Source of the DNA: Balamuthia mandrillaris
Taxonomy: Eukaryota > Discosea > Longamoebia > Balamuthiidae
Direction of reading: 5' to 3'
DNA length: 64,000 nucleotides
Assembly: GCA_031835245.1 (NCBI GenBank)
Contig: JAVKOQ010000012.1
Span: 198,501-262,500, forward strand
The position numbers were made by a program, and so were the translations under genes. A model generated the notes under the pieces. It was given only the letters and a program-made list of their open reading frames with translations. It was not told where the DNA came from and searched no databases. This document shows positions 10,915 to 23,600 of the stretch, one piece after another. Position 1 is the first letter of the stretch. Each line of letters starts with the position of its first letter.

Positions 10915-13900
10915 GCTCCTCAACTGCTTCTGGCATTGTGACCAAGCGACTGCTAAGATCATGAAGCTTGGTAACCTCTGGATGAACGTTGATGAGTCTG
11001 TAGACGCCTTGTGGAGAAGTGCAACTGGCCATGAAGTGAAGCCAAAGGGTTACGTCACTCTTTGTTTTCGGATGCCTACTTGCGAGAACGTCAAGGCAAC
11101 CGTTGCTGTCTTGGTGGAGGATGATCCGATGCCTCACGATTTTCTCATCAGCTGGGACATTTTGGAAGCACGATGACACTGGTTGCTTCTTGCTGAGAGC
11201 AAACCTGTGGTACCCCCATCCATGTGAAGCCTCACAAGGTCAGCGCCAAGGTTCAAGATGTTGGTAAAATCACCAACACTTATCTCAAGACTCCTCATGT
11301 TGGATCCGTCCCGGACCCTCAGCTCTCCTTTCTTTTGTATCCTCCATCCTTTCCTTCTCCCTTTTCCCTTTTCTCTCGGTGTACTTTGAAGCAATGTCGG
11401 AGATTCACTCCCGTTGTCCTTCCTCTATTCTCTTGAATACACTTCTTGTCTCGTCACCAACTCTTTTATTCTTGAGGTTGGATTCAACCAACAAAGAGAC
11501 CATTGACGCTGCCATGGATGACATGCTACTCATGGACGTCATTCACAAATCTGTCAGCAAATGGGCACACCCAGTAATCATCATCAAGAAGGACAGAAAA
11601 CCACATTTCTGTATTGATTACAGAGAGCTAAACAAACAGACAGTGAAGGACTCCTATCCTATGCCAAACATTGAGGACGGACTGAATTGCCTCCATGGCT
11701 CCAAGTTCCAGTCCAAGTTTGACCTAGCATGTGGTTATTGGCACTTCCTAATGGAGGAGTGTACCACAAATATGTGTGCCTTTGTTACAAAATCCGGCCA
11801 GTTTGAGCCTGTGGTTATGCCCTTCAGACCTACCAACGGTCCAGCTACGTTCCAACAAGGAATGGACAAGATCTTCAGCAAATTCAAGAAGTTTTCTTGG
11901 TGTCACATCGACAACCTCATCATTTTTTCCAAGACATTTGAGGACCACCTCGTTCACTTACACAAGGTCTTTGAGCATCTCCGTGAGTATCGACTCTACG
12001 TGAAGGTCAACAAATGCGCCTTTGTAAAGGAGACGATGGAGTACCTTGGACACATGGTGTCTAGCAACAGAATTAGTCCCATGCAGAGCAAGGTCAAGGC
12101 AGTGCAAGATTGCCCTTGCCCTACCACCAGGAAGCAACTACAAAGCTTCCTTGGACTTGCAAACTACTATCACAAGTTCATCCATCATCTCACCGAGATG
12201 GTGAAGCCCCTCACCGACCTCATGAGCCCCAAAACGAAGTTCATATGAAGTGACAAGCAGGAAAAGGCTTTCAAAGGGATAAAAGAGGCTCTCATTAGTT
12301 CTCCTGTCCTTGCCTATCCTGATGCTGAAAAAGACTTTCGGATCTGCTGTAATGCCAGCGATTACGCCATCAGGGGAACTCTGGAGCAGAAAGGAGAGGA
12401 TGGGCTATATCATGTTGTAACCTACGGTAGCAAGAAGCTTTCCGGTCTGCAGCTCAATTGGAGCACTATGGAGAAGGAGGCTTACGCCATTGTCTTCTTC
12501 TTGCAGCATTGGAGACATTACGTTCTTCAGCAGCTAGAATGTGTCATCACGGACCACTCAGCACTGCAATGGCTGTTCTCCCAGAAAAACCCTTCAGGCA
12601 AGTTGGCAAGGTGGATTGCCAAGCTGCAGGAATTCAGCTACATCCAAGTTACCCACCGACCAGGGAAAGAACATTTAAATGCCGATAGTCTCAGCCGTGA
12701 ACTGTTTGCTCTTGGTGCAGTCAACACTGTTACTTGTCCAAAGAACCATAAACAGGTTACTTTTGCAGATGGAGGGGAAGGCAGCCAGTCAGATGACGAA
12801 GACGACTGTGGGATACAGTCACAAGAGAATGGCTCCCCGCAGGCTTTACCGGATATGGAGTTGGATTCCGACTCATGGCTTGAGCTGCTGCGTAATGACG
12901 ATGAATTTTCATGGATCATCAAGGGCTGTGTGGAATGCCAGGAGGCGAAGGCTCTGTGGAAGAAAGCTGATGGGCCGTTGGGTCACATCATTGCAAACGA
13001 GCCAGGCGAGTTGGTCTGCATGGACCTGATTGGTGAGTTGCCCTTGACGGCTGAAGGGTACCGATACGCCTTGGTCACCATCGATGCCTTCACATGTTGG
13101 CCGGACATTTGTCCATTGAAGATGAAACAAGCAAAGGAAGTGGTGAAGGTCTTACTTGAGATCTTTGTGAGCACGGACCTCCTGAAGGAGCTTCTGTCTG
13201 ATCAAGGAAGAGAGTTTGTTAACAAACTCAACACTGAGCTTTCGACTCTTCTGGGCATCAAGTGTAAATACGCCACAGCAGAGCATCCCCAAGGAAATGG
13301 CATGGTTGAACGATACAACCGCACCCTTAAGGAGCAGCTCCACAAATTCGTGGATGGCAGGCAACAAGCCTGGAGTGTGTACCTTCCTATGCTACTTTAT
13401 TCTTATCACCATGCACCGCTGCCAGGACGATGATTTACCCCTTACAAGCTGATGTTTGGGAGGAAGTCCAACGGTACCAATTTGGTGGACACTACTCATC
13501 TGTCTGACGATTCGTGGGTGAGGCAACTGCAGGAGACACAGCGTGAACTTGCAGAAGAAGCCTGCAGAGTAGACAGCGTTCAAAAGAAGAAGACGGAGAA
13601 ACGGCATGGCAAGCCAGAGGATGAGTTTAAGGTTGGCAACCTGGTTCTCATTCACTCCAAAGCCACATCAGTAGGTGAGTCAAGGAAACTTCAACGTAGT
13701 TGGAAAGGAGGACCCTACAAGATTATCGAAATCTGTTCTCCGCAGACAATCAAGGTGCGGAATACTGCTGGTCCTGAAACGGATAAAGTGGTAAATCTCA
13801 ACCGCATCAAATGATTCATCCTGTGTAACGATGAAGATAGAGAGCTCGCTGATGATGAATATGAGGTTGAGAAAGTTTTAGATCACTGCTACACCAGTCG

Positions 13901-13988
13901 AGGACTTGAATATAGGTTGAAGTGGAAAGGTTTCTCCAACTGCCACAACTCTTGGGAGCCTGAGCGTTATCATAATACAACTACTTAA
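10915..13988 (+). mobile_element. Ty3/gypsy chromovirus-type retrotransposon, decayed
   Basis: Domains appear in the Ty3 order: a C-terminal piece of a retropepsin-like protease (about 10961-11176), reverse transcriptase, RNase H, integrase and a chromodomain. No gag gene or long terminal repeats could be identified around it. The region upstream is LINE debris and the region downstream is AT-rich, so the element is 5' truncated or its ends have decayed. Parts of it are duplicated at 2124-2210. Confidence 0.82.
11379..13988 (+). pseudogene. Ty3/gypsy pol (RT-RNaseH-integrase-chromodomain), three in-frame stops
   Basis: One reading frame runs from 11379 to TAA 13986-13988, interrupted only by TGA at 12246, 13431 and 13812. 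RT motifs are visible (FCIDYRELNKQTVKDSYPMP, FDLACGYW, LGLANYYHKF), but the catalytic box reads HIDNL where the family has YxDD. In RNase H the first catalytic Asp position reads CNASDYAI instead of DAS. The integrase keeps its D, D and E (VCMDLIGELP; LSDQGREF; HPQGNGMVERYNR). The chromodomain is EYEVEKVLDHC to WKGFSNCHNSWEPERY, which in relatives targets insertion to heterochromatin. With both RT and RNase H Asp residues lost, this copy should be inactive. Confidence 0.85.
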
Positions 13989-15700
13989 CAAATTAAAATA
14001 ACCATATAAACAAAAAATGAATTCAAAAAAAAAACAATAGAAACATGTATTTAAAATGACTATAAAGAGGCTCATAAGAAAACAACCTAACTAACACCAA
14101 CTTGAAGAATGTAGCAAAAGACCTTTAATGAAATGAAAGCAAGCATAATAAAAAAAGGGGAATCTCTTAATCAAAATACTGCTTTTCTATGCATTGATTT
14201 AGAACAGATTATAATAATCTTATAAGGTCCTCCTTTTCAACTACATCAACGTTTCTTAGACTCACCAATTGACATTATCTTGGAGTAAATGAGTACCAAG
14301 TTGCTAACCTTAAACTCTTCCTTTAGTTCTCTATGTTACTTCTGAATCTTTTTTTGCATTGCAGGAAGCAGCATTAAATGTATCCTTCTTTCTTGCTTCC
14401 ATCAACACATTTCTTACTCTCTTGTTCTTGACTTGCTGTTAAAATGGACACTGAACAGGTAGCAAACTGCCAATCTTTATTTCTTTATAATGGTATTCAT
14501 CAGTGAGCTTCATGACTATGACGCTGATGGTAGTGCTAGCACTCCTCATTCTTCTCATAGTTTGTGTTCTTTTCTCTTTCTTCCCTGTTTCTCTTTCTCA
14601 TTTTTTCTTTCTCTTTTTTCTTTTTCTCTCTCTCTTGTTTTCTTGCTCATGCCACATTCTCTCCCATATCTCAAGCATTTACTATGCTTTCCCTGCCCAT
14701 GATCAGGAGGAGCTCAGCAGTGGTAAGAGAGCATGAGCACACTCTAGTACAAGGACTTGAACGATCAACACATTTCATTTCTAAGTACTCTCTTGTCCAG
14801 TGCTATTGCCTGGCAGTTAAAGTGTTTGTGAAGTGTGACTTTGTTGATGGGGAATAAACTCTGTGAATCAAGAAAGGGACAGCATGTAAGTGACTCTGGG
14901 TTTATTCACAAGAAAAGAGGTGTGGACCAAAGTGTGTGTTTTGAATGTGTTATGAGGAAAAAGGGAAAATAAAAAGGGGTGAGGAAAAAAAATGAACCTT
15001 ACTTTTTTTCTATTCCCTCAACTCTATTTTTACTAGTTAATTCCCCAAGGAGTGGAAACAGGGGGTGGTTATTCCTTTTATTACTACTACTATTACTATT
15101 ACTATTTTTACTAGTTAATAAGTTTCTTTTTTCTTTTTTTAAAAAAATAAAAATCATTAACTAATTTTATTTTTTATTTTTATTAACATTATTACTGTGC
15201 ACAATCAAGTTTTTCTGAATTTCTTCATAAGTCTTAGGTCAAGGTGACATTAAAGTGGCGAGGACAAAAGAACAGCCGCTATGTGAAACAATCCTGGTAG
15301 AACTGGATTATCTGGTGTGGCAAGATGGTGCTTAAAGGATTTCCAACCAAAACAGGAGGCACCACGGTGATGAAAACATGGCTTTGCTGCTGTTTTCTCT
15401 TTTTTCATTTTTTCTCATGCTAACATTGTCCAAAGGCAGTAGTTGCTGTACAGCAATAGCAAAGACAAATAATGGTTGAATGGAATTTTCTCATTGGTTG
15501 AAGTTTGGTAATGTGATGATTGGATGGAAGTAAACTCTACAAATCTTATCTTTCCTTTTTTATTGTTGTTTGTCCTAGTTACTGACCGTTTTTCTGCAAG
15601 AAATAGCAACACAGTATGGACTTGTCGCTTTATAAAAAAGAAAGAGACAACCTAAGTAAAGAGTTAAGTGAGAAGGAAGAAAATGAAGGAAGTGAAAAAG
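13989..15700. other. AT-rich repeat-derived region, no recognised gene
   Basis: Bases 14100-14150 resemble the inverted LINE-tail repeat seen near 20020-20060 (GACCTTTAATGAAATGAAAG). Pyrimidine-rich and A/T-rich tracts dominate. No coding region was supported. Confidence 0.45.
15188..15227 (+). repeat. Dispersed 40-bp repeat, copy 2
   Basis: Matches 8749-8788 with two differences, in the same orientation and 6.4 kb apart. The pair may mark ends of one insertion or two insertions of one family. Confidence 0.65.
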
Positions 15701-15907
15701 AGAAAGAAAAAGAAAATGAGGTCACCATAATCCAAGCTTTGAAAGTTATTTGCAAAGCCTTGGAGTAAACCCTGATGAGCAATTTCAAGGTCCAAAGGCA
15801 CTTCAACAACTCCTGCAATACATGTATGCCTATATTCAAATTGTGGAGGTGTCAAAAGTCAATGCTGCTGCTGCAGGCAAAATGAAAAACAAAGGTAATT
15901 TTTTCTA

Positions 15908-15943
<36 letters not shown>

Positions 15944-16700
15944 TTCTCTTCCTTCTTCTTCTCCTCCTCCTCCTCCTTTGTTGCTTAGATCGTTTCTTAC
16001 TTTTTTTGCTAGTGTGATAAAATTCGCAGTGCTATAGTGAAGCTCCTTTTTGCTCTGTGCCTTCTTCCTCATCTTTTGTTTTGCTATCTTCAACTGCCAC
16101 TGCCCCTGCCCCCTCTCCCACAACTACAACATTTCGAGTGCTGTTCTCCAATCCTGAGAAGGGAGTAGGTTGTGTGTAAAGGAAAAGAGTAGGTGAAGCT
16201 GACGTGATGGGAGAAAGTTGTGAGGTTGGAAGAGGAGATGTGTTGAAGGTAGAGGTGGGGTCAGCTGACTGTGGTAGGGTGGAAACTAGCTTCTAACTTC
16301 TTCAACTGTTCTCAAAAGCATGTAAGGACCTCATCAACTTTTGTTATCCGAATTTCTAGAGTGTTAGTCTGACATAGTGAACTCAATGTCATGACTCATG
16401 TCAGCTGTCATGTCATTGATACTGCTACATTCTGAAGATCTTTTTTCTGTCTTCTCTGGAACTTTCCTTATCCTAGAACTTGATACAGAGAAACCAAGAA
16501 GTCACTCCTCAACTTTGATCCTCTTTCTTGGTTGCCTTCTCAACTATTTATACTTTTCTACAGGAAGATAGAAATGTGGAAAAATAGGGCATTGACATGC
16601 AAGAGCACTGAAGTGACTGACAGTCAGGGACCAGGGCATCAATATGTGGATTTAGCAATAAAGGAATCTATCAGGCTGGGGACCTTAAACTGTTATCATT
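15701..16700. other. Repeat-derived region with CT tract
   Basis: A frame at 15750-15895 (NPDEQFQGPKALQQLLQYMY) could be a gag-like scrap. It is followed by a CT/TCC tract at 15908-15980. No complete gene. Confidence 0.3.
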
Positions 16701-16714
16701 CATGAAAGCCTGCT

Positions 16715-18333
16715 TTGCAAGCTATGCAAAAAGAGACAAAGATCTCCAAGTGTTTTGTCAAAGGGGACCAATCATTTTTTGGAGGAAGTATTCAAGTTGG
16801 TGATGGAAAAGTATGGACACCAGAATATTACCACAGTCAAGTTTCCTCTGTTAAGAAGGGAACCAACAGTAAAGTAACTCTGCTGTTCGAGTGTTTCAGC
16901 AGTTTCTTGTGAGTGTGGTAAGCTCTCCAAGGCAGGCTTATAGATCTCCTGGTTGAGAGATTCAATCAGGTCCCTGAATCATACAATCACTGCAAGTGAA
17001 AGTAAAGGCATTCCTGCTCTGGGTTCCATAAGCAACATTCATATGTAGAGGTGGTTGGATTTACTCCATGGTGTGACCAGATTACTGTGGAAAGGAATTT
17101 AACAATGGCAACAAAGAAAACACAAAAGAAGCAGTGACATGGAAACAACATGCTCACCTTGGCTGAGATAGAAGCTATGGAGAAAATGAGGCAGTACAAA
17201 AAAGAGAAACGATGAACGAGATGAGCAAAAGCAAGTTGGGAAGATATAGACCCAAAACGAAATTTTGGATTGCCAAGAAGTCAAATGCTACCTCTGGTAG
17301 TGCTCACTTAGTTGGATTTAGTAGAAATGCTACAATTGCTGATGTCTTCTTGTAATTGCTTCCCTCAAAAGTCCTTGTTGCTTTTTGAAAAGAGCTTAGC
17401 AAAGAAAGATAGTCAACAACAAATTGCTTGAGTTGAAAAACATATACATGGCCTTTGCTCTCAACAACTACTTAAGTGCAGAGATGTTTGCCGTTGAGCC
17501 TGGAACAAAACATTTATGCTGTGTTTCCTCACTTGTCTTCAACACAATAGCAGGGTGGATAACTAACTTCACAAGGGACAGAAACTTGGTAAAAGAGTTC
17601 TTGATTCAACTCAGTGAAGAACTCTTTGAGAGCACGCCGTCAAAAAACAAAGGATTATTCTTATTGCTGACATTCATGTCATGGGAGTGACATGCCATCT
17701 ATCATAAACTGTGGAAGAGGACGTGCTCAAGGCTTTCAAGCTATACCACTTCCAGCAATAAGTCCTCTTCCACGAGCTCTTCCTCCAAAGGCATTGAGAT
17801 GGAGGAGAATAGCACCTAAAACCTTTAGTTATCTTGGCCCAGCCAAAAAACAAATGTATTCAACCATAAAATAGCATCAGTGAGGGATTCTTTATAAAAT
17901 AATTGAAAAAATTTGTCTGCAAAATCAAGGGAGGAAATTTATTATTTTGATTGGGAAATCAGTAAGGAAGGATGATAGAGAAGACACTGCAAGGAAGAAA
18001 TGGCAAAAGATCAAGAGATTTGTTGACAGGATAAAATGGACCAATGATATGGTAACTAACCCAAACTATTGGTTTACAGTAAAACCCAAGTATGGCTTTG
18101 CCAGTCTCTACTCCAAGGAAGGGGCTGTGGAGGGCAGATCGATTGTGATGAGTGGTAAGGACCTTAAGAAGGAAATGGTGTGCAGAAGGATCTTTGAGTT
18201 GGCTCAAGCATGTTGCAGTGTAAAAAGTAGGAGAGAAGAATGGCATGTGGCATTGAAGAGTTACTTTGGAGACGACCCAGGTTGCCTAGACAGTATTGTG
18301 GAATTAGCCAGACTATATGCTTTCATCTGCTGA
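16715..18333 (+). pseudogene. Unrecognised transposon-derived frames
   Basis: Separate frames at 16715-16912, 17424-17690 and 17947-18333 read like protein. The last one, 128 residues, has KKWQKIKRFVDRIKWTND and ELAQACCSVKSRREEWHVAL. They are not linked by visible splice sites, and none has a domain I recognise. Their place among retroelement debris suggests gag or accessory regions of mobile elements. A host gene is less likely. Confidence 0.3.
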
Positions 18334-20010
18334 TGGGTGGGCAAAGCCTGAATTGAAGAAGCCAAGAATGAACGCAAACTGCTGTGGAAGCCTACAGAAC
18401 AAAGAAATAAAGAGAAAAGGAAAAGGAGGAGAATATTAGAACAGTGGCTTTGAACAGCTTGTTGGAACTCTTTAGCATTGTGCTGGCTGAGGAGGAGCAT
18501 CATGGCTGCCAACTGGTCAATTGTGGATGAAGAAGGATAGAAGACTCAATAACTTCTTAAAGCATCTATCAACTCTAGGGGCTGGGGACAAGAGTCAGCT
18601 GTTGGGCGAAGTGTAAGCAATTTTACATTGTTGAAGTGTGCCAATGTAGGAGGATAGTTGCCTCAAGGTTGACAGGCAGGAAAGCGAGGTCAACATGAAG
18701 AGAAGAAGAGCTATTATGTTGGAGTTTTCCAACATAATATAACAATTGGGAAGGCATTGAGAATAAGGAAGTAAGAAGTAAGAGTACTCTATGTATATAC
18801 GATGCTTACTTTTTATGTATTGGTTGGTGTGAGGAACAAAGGAAAACAAAAAGGGGTAAGAGAATTTGGTGTATCCAGGGAGAGTTTTGACAGGAAGTCA
18901 TAATGACGCCAATTGTTGTCTTCCAACACTTGCCAAAGCAAGCTAATTCTTTCACTTATACAAAGTACTCCTTGAGTGTGATTTGTTATTGATGGAAGGA
19001 CACAAGAAGAGCTTCTTGTTCCTATTTTGTTTTGTTGGAGTTCCTTAAGGAATGTGCTGCAGGCAAAGCATGATACAAGTGTTGTGGATTCGAGGAAGTC
19101 AAGCTCATCTTCATGGTCAAAAGCATGAGGGGAACCATAGTGTGAAGATTTCTTGTTTTTAACATCAGAGTCAAAGAAAGAGAAAAGAGAAGATAAAGAA
19201 AGAGAGACAAAATGAATGAGAAAAAGAACCTATCAAAAGAAGCCACATGTCTAAAAGAAGGAAGGAAAGTTCCTAAGGTCCACAAGAAATCTACAGGAAA
19301 TCAAAAGAAGCTGACATGGGCTGACGTAGGCTGAGGAAGAATGAAGAAAGAAGCATTGTGTTGGTTATATTGGCAGTTACCAACACTTTTTATGGAATAC
19401 TTTTGTACATCTTCATTTGAACAATGGTGAAGAAGTTAGTCATTTGTTCTATAGTTGGGATATCAAACAGCATGATCATGTTGTGTTGAACATATATGAT
19501 AGTTGTGTGTAGGTACCTCCTAGACCCCTAACCTTTTGAGTACAAGGTTCTCAACCTTGCCTGTTGCATGACCATCAACAAGTCCTTAAGAAAGGTGGGC
19601 ATCTTACATCCAACAAGTTCTTCCTCAACACTCCTTTGCAAGGAAGCACTGTTTTCACCAATGCCACCTTTACAACATATACTTGCCCACATTTCACCTC
19701 TATCTTTCATTTCTGTACAACAACCATTTACTTCTCAACGACTGTTCCACTATGCACCCTGACTATTTCACCATCATTTGCCACAGCTTGAGACAGGTTT
19801 TCTAGTAGGAATTATTAAAGAGTAGTATAACTCAACAAACAACAGCTTTAGCTTGAAACAAAGTCTAGTCTTTGTAATAAAAGATGCTTAAGGGAGGAGT
19901 TCATAAAGTAAGTTTTGGAACTTAAGTAGAATCAAGAAAAAACTAAAGAGAAAAAAGGACCTAAATGTCTTAAATGAAAGGAAACTAGTGTTGTGATAAG
20001 GCCAGTAGAG
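18334..20010. other. AT-rich region, nothing recognised
   Basis: No domain, RNA gene or intact repeat end was seen. Short frames on both strands lack protein-like composition. Confidence 0.4.
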
Positions 20011-20175
20011 GAATAACCTAATAGACACTAACTCCATGGGGTAGGGAAAAGACCTTTAATAGAATGAAAGAAAGAGATATATATACAAGGAGAGATAGGG
20101 ATAGGTATTATGGGAGAGTAGTATAACAGTGTGTTTGTGTGTTCTTGTCCAAGTTCTTTTTTTTTTTTTTTTTGT
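20011..20175 (-). mobile_element. Inverted retroelement 3' tail and T tract
   Basis: Bases 20040-20130 are close to the reverse complement of 10830-10910 (GATATATATACAAGGAGAGA motif). They are followed at 20155-20172 by a long T run. This looks like the tail of a minus-strand copy of the LINE-like family. Confidence 0.55.
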
Positions 20176-20487
20176 GAAGAGAGAGGATAGAAGTATTTAT
20201 AGTGGAGAAGCAAACCAAGGAAGGAAAGAGGCTTGGAGTTGAATAGTGGCTTAAGGTTAAAAGTTCTAGGCTCAGGAAAGTTCCAAGTATTGTCCCCTAA
20301 ATTTTTCTCCATATCTCGTTTTATGGTGGTAGCGTCACGTGGTTTTGCCCTTCCTTCACAAGTACAAGGCCTAGAACACTCCACGTCTGCTTGGCTCTGG
20401 AGGTCGTCCAAATGGTAACAGAGGCGATAGATGGGTCCTTTGTTGTAGCGACCCTACTCACGAGTGGACGCATAACACGTCCCAAAG

Positions 20488-20565
20488 GTTCACAACCCTA
20501 TCGTCTTTACTTTGGGTTTAATTAAAGTTCACAACCCTAGCGTCTTTACTTTGGGTTTAATTTTA
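20488..20565 (+). repeat. 39-bp tandem duplication upstream of the RhoGEF gene
   Basis: Two adjacent 39-bp units, each GTTCACAACCCTA[T/G]CGTC followed by TTTACTTTGGGTTTAATT, lie about 65 bp before the start codon. They are nearly identical and may be promoter elements. Confidence 0.8.
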
Positions 20566-20629
20566 ACAGCGGTGCTCCGCAAAACTCTTTTTGCGGTTGC
20601 AACACCTTCAAGCGTAACAACCGTGTTCT

Positions 20630-23600
20630 ATGAGTGGTGACTCGTTCAGTGGAGACAGGGTGGAAACCCTGTCGGAGAGCATTCGCATAAAGTCCGAGGC
20701 CAAATATGATCCCTCCCTGGATCAATCTTTGCGGCAATGGGTAAGCCAAGTCCTGGGGGAACCCATCGACCCTTCTCCGAATGTCAGTTTTGCCTCAATA
20801 TTTAAAGATGGGGTACTGTTATGCCGACTGATAAATACTCTGCGTCCCGGCACGGTCCGCACTATACACACTAGTAGGCTTGCCTTTAAGCAAATGGTGA
20901 GTAACGCTCTTTTGTGCTTTGTCTTTGTCGTTCTCACACTTGAATCACAATTGTTATGAAAGGAAAACATTCAGCACTACTTGGAAGGGTGTGCAGAGCT
21001 GGGCTTAACCAAAGCCAACCTCTTTGACACAATAGACCTCTTTGAAGAAAAAGACATTAATAACGTACGTCCTCACGCCCTCGCTCGTTCACATAAGCTG
21101 AGACGTACACCACAAAAAAAAAAACAAACAAACAAACAAACCTGCCCTCGCTGTAGGTTCTGATGAACTTGCACAACCTTTCGCAAACCCCAGCAGCCAA
21201 GCTCTTGTCCTCGTCGGGCCAGAGCAGCAAAACCCCTCCTCTGAAAGCAGCCCATAGTCATAGAGGAGGCTCTCCCTACTCCTCTCCCCCTCGTTCCCCA
21301 TATAATTCGGCGAGGGCGCCCTCTCCCAATTCAGCGGCACCTCCAGCAACGCAGCCACTCACATTCCAAACTGCCCAACCACCACCACAATCCCAACCCA
21401 AACCGCCGCAACACCAACGGACCACGTGGTCCCCAATAGCAACCACTACGATTCATAAGGACGACGTAGAGCTGGCTTCCTCCCCACAAGAGCGCACCTC
21501 TCCTCCCCATGCTTTGCGCTCACAGGCCTCCGTAAGCACAACCATCCCGAGGGGCAGAGGAAGAGCCACAGAGAGTGGGCCTGCCTTCAGAGGCTGTGGC
21601 ACCCGTGGGACGGCTAGCGTGGCACGAGGTGATACATCCGGAAGAGGGGCAGGCAGAGGCGGGGTGGCGGCTGCCACAGGCGAAGGAGGAAGGAGAGGTG
21701 GAAGAGGAGGGGGAGCACCAGCAGTACCTGCCAGAGGAGCCACATCCATTGCCAGAGGGTCTGCATCTCGGAGTACAGCATTGAAGATTGGTGCTGGTAG
21801 AGTGGGAGCTCGTGCAATAATCGAAGCACAAAACCCATTAGCAACAAATTCAGCATCGTCATCCTCACCAGCAGAAGCCGCTGGTAGCCCGAGAGCAACT
21901 GGATCGTCTTGGCGCAGCTCCACACTCCAGAAAACAAGCTCTCAACCGGACGTATCTAGCCTTACGGACGACGTAAACGCCAAACAAGCGTTCAAGTACA
22001 ATCCCATCTTGGAAGAGCAAGCAATACGGTGGATAGAAGCATGTTTGGGTGAGGCTTCGCGACCTACCGCCACCCTTCACGAGGTACTCAAGGATGGCGT
22101 ATGGCTTTGTCGACTGATAAACAAGATAAAACCAGGCTTTATTCCCGAGAACAGCATTCACACGTCGGCCATACCATACAAGCAGATGGAAAACATCGGG
22201 TCCTATTTGCGAGCCTGCAAAGCTTTAGGCATTGCGGAAACAGACCTATTCAACACCCCAGACCTTTTTGAAGCCAAGAACGTCAATTTGGTTTGTTTAT
22301 AGCCCTTGACTCTTTCTTTCCCTTCTCCTTCTTCTCCCTGTTCGGCCTCCAATAGCATAATGACATTAACTCTGCTCCCTTTCTCTGCTATAGGTCATCA
22401 ACAACATTCATGTGTTAGCTAAACACGTGGAAATTAAAGGTTTAGCTCCAAACCTTCCGCCCATAGAAGATAGCTCCAAGGCACGCCGTGCCTATTCACT
22501 ATTTTTCACGGAAGTCGCCGGCCTCAAAGATGTCCAAGCCGCCCTAGCGCAGTTGGAACTGGTGTGCTTTCCTTTTTTCACAAGCGAGAGAACGAGAGAT
22601 ACAGACAAATTTCTAACTAACTCTACATTAGGAAGAGCAAAGCAAGGAAGAGCAAGAACTGATTAACTGGATGAACTCCCATCTTTTTCCTAATGGCCCG
22701 ACCCACGAAGAAGAACCTATTGTCAGTATTAAGTTGAACCTCAGTGATGGTGTGCACATTATTCGCCTTTTGGAATTGTTGACTGAGCAGGGGGTCGGTT
22801 TTTATGAGCAAAATCCAAAGCAACCTTGGCACAAAATGCAGAACGCTACTCTGATTCTGCGGTTTATTGCTGAACAAACTTTTTTTACTGTGAGGGGATG
22901 CACCACACATGGTACGTTCGTTTCGTCACGTGCTCTTATTCAGTACAGTTCCTTCAGTTCTTACCGCCCTCTTCCCGTGAAATAGATATTGTATTAGGTA
23001 ATGTACAGTCCATTATCGTGCTGCTAAAGTACATACGAGAAAAATTTGACCACGAATACCAATTCCGCGGAAGTATGTGCTAGTTATCTCTTTACTTTAC
23101 TTCTCTCCTTCAATAATGTGTAACATCTTTGCTACAGTGAAAGAAGATACGAGGCGGATGAAAATTGCTGAGGAGGTTTTGACTACCGAGCGTACCTATG
23201 TACAGAGTTTAAACGCCGTTATAGAGGTAGAATTTCACGTTCGTTCCTGGTCAATTTCATGCCTAAACTTTACTTTCCTGTACGCCTAGTGGATTGTAAA
23301 ACCCCTACGAGAAGCCCTAACAGCCTCAGCGCCCATACTAACGGAAACAGAAATAGAGGAGGTATTTGCCAATATTGAAGACATTGTGACATTTCATTCA
23401 AGCTTGTTAAATATCTTGGAGGAGCGTATGCGCAATTTCGGACCAGATACGCTCCTTGGGGATGTGTTTGTAGAAAAGGTACCTCATAGCTTCATTATTT
23501 TTTCTACAACTAACATAACCTTTCTTCTCAGTTTGATAGTTATTTTGTTGAAATGAACAAACGGTACGTGAGGGATTTTGACAACACCCATCTTGTCATC

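Noticed and set aside
11379-13988. TGA as a sense codon in this organism
   Set aside because: TGA ends host genes normally (RhoGEF at 24611, the BTB-HMG gene, tnpB), so reassignment is not supported; decay of the element is simpler.
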